Positions 63,163 through 64,000 of a stretch of 64,000 bases of DNA are shown piece by piece. A program made the translations under genes and the position numbers. The DNA comes from Tolypeutes matacus (taxonomy: Eukaryota > Chordata > Mammalia > Cingulata > Chlamyphoridae). Location of the stretch: positions 36,672,683 through 36,736,682 of the forward strand of contig JAKSZT010054304.1 in NCBI GenBank assembly GCA_026826555.1. Reading direction: 5' to 3'. Each line of letters starts with the position of its first letter. The first letter of the stretch is position 1. The notes under the pieces are model-generated. The model did no database searches and was not told the DNA's origin. It saw only the letters and a list, made by a program, of their open reading frames with translations.

Positions 63163-64000
63163 TTACAATTAAGTTTTTTAAAATAAATTTTATTGATACA
63201 TATTAATAAAGCATAAATCCATCCAAAGTGTACAATCAATGGCATTCAGTATAATCACATAGTTGTGCTTTCATTACTCCAATTATTTTTAGAGCATTTT
63301 CATTATTCCAGTAATAACAATAATAATAATATTTTAAAAACCAATCAACAAAAGAAAACTCATCATCTCTCAATCTCTCTATGCGTCCCCTCCCATACAT
63401 AGCTGCTATTCTGTTCTCTCTAGTTTAATTGTATTTATATTTTGTATAAACAGTCTTATATATGCAGTATCACCTATCTTCGTATTTGACGTGAAGTTTC
63501 ACTATATTATATAGTCCCATGTTACATTTTTTAGCTTTCCTTCTAGTAATATAAATGTCCTTATGCTTTCCCTTCCAACCACTGTCATACACATATAATA
63601 GCTCTGCTAGTTGCAAACACTATGATGTTCTTTCACCATTTCCATTCACTTCCAAAGATTTACAAACAACATTTTAACCAATTCTACACAGATTAACCAT
63701 CAGCTTTCCATTTTCTACTCTCCTTCTATTTTCTGGTGACCTATATTCTAATTATTAATTCCATGAGTTTACATTACATAATATATTTAGTTCATAATAG
63801 CTCAATCATTGTCTGGCTTGCTTCACTCAACATAATGTCTTCCAAGTTCATCCCTGTTGTCATATGATTCATGACTTCATTTCTTCTTACTGCTGCATAA
63901 TATTCCATCATGTGAATACACCACAATTTGTTCATCCATTCATCAGTTGATGGACACTTGGGTTGTTTCTAACTTTTTGCCATTATCCATTATCAACATT
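63163..64000 (-). mobile_element. L1 3' UTR and ORF2 end, running off window
   Basis: T-rich start, then 'aagcataaatccatccaaagtgtacaatcaatggcattcagtataatcacatag' (3' UTR), and from about 63800 'gtctggcttgcttcactcaacataatgtcttccaagttcatcc' and 'ctgctgcataatattccat', the complement of the ORF2 C-terminus. It continues beyond 64000. Part of its 3' UTR resembles 55560-55714. Confidence 0.8.

Overview
This window looks like mammalian nuclear DNA from an armadillo-type xenarthran (a cingulate). The main evidence is several tRNA-headed DAS-type SINEs with a motif like 'ccatatggtaaacgggagccc' beside an intact Pol III B-box. These sit with several lineages of LINE-1, MaLR-type LTRs and old L2 and MIR copies. 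The DNA is AT-rich. I found no intact host protein-coding gene, no convincing exon chain and no cellular RNA gene, so this is probably intergenic or deep intronic sequence. The species call is inference from repeat content.

Layout. 1-11.5 kb: old, mostly unassigned DNA with two MaLR-type LTRs (2150, 7208), a MaLR 3' LTR plus internal region (8372-9345, minus), and ancient L1M pieces (6.0-6.7 kb, 7.7-8.4 kb). 11.56-17.06 kb: a long decayed L1 on the plus strand carrying a SINE in its 5' UTR and a solo class I LTR in ORF2. 17.06-18.45 kb: an antisense L1 scrap, a composite tRNA-headed SINE with an internal tandem repeat, an L1 3' end and two DAS SINEs. 19-25.6 kb: old L1 ORF2, MIR, three MaLR LTRs, a hAT-type MITE with intact termini and target duplication, and an L2 piece. 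26-34 kb: two minus-strand L1 copies back to back, the second running from 5' UTR to 3' UTR. 36.5-41.3 kb: an ERVL/MaLR-class solo LTR and two young DAS SINEs with perfect target duplications. 43-47.3 kb: a decayed minus-strand provirus (5' LTR, pol fragments, env TM remnant). 48-54 kb: L2, two MIRs, an L1 3' end and a diverged direct repeat. 54.2-55.7 kb: a ferritin light chain (FTL) processed pseudogene abutting a polyadenylated copy of an ERV 3' end. 57.3-59.2 kb: an L1 3' fragment with an inverted 5' half (twin priming) flanked by SINEs. 61-64 kb: an old L2 split by a younger L1 3' fragment, then an L1 running off the window.

Nothing here forms a pathway. The elements are linked by L1 machinery, which supplies the poly(A) tails and target duplications of the SINEs, the FTL retrocopy and the ERV retrocopy. 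The three points most worth following are: two small overlapping reading frames kept open in several copies of one L1 3' region (26.3-26.7, 50.0, 57.8, 62.1-62.5 kb); three near-identical direct repeats that order two successive retro-insertions at 54.2-55.7 kb; and the complete-looking iron-responsive element still present in the FTL retrocopy.
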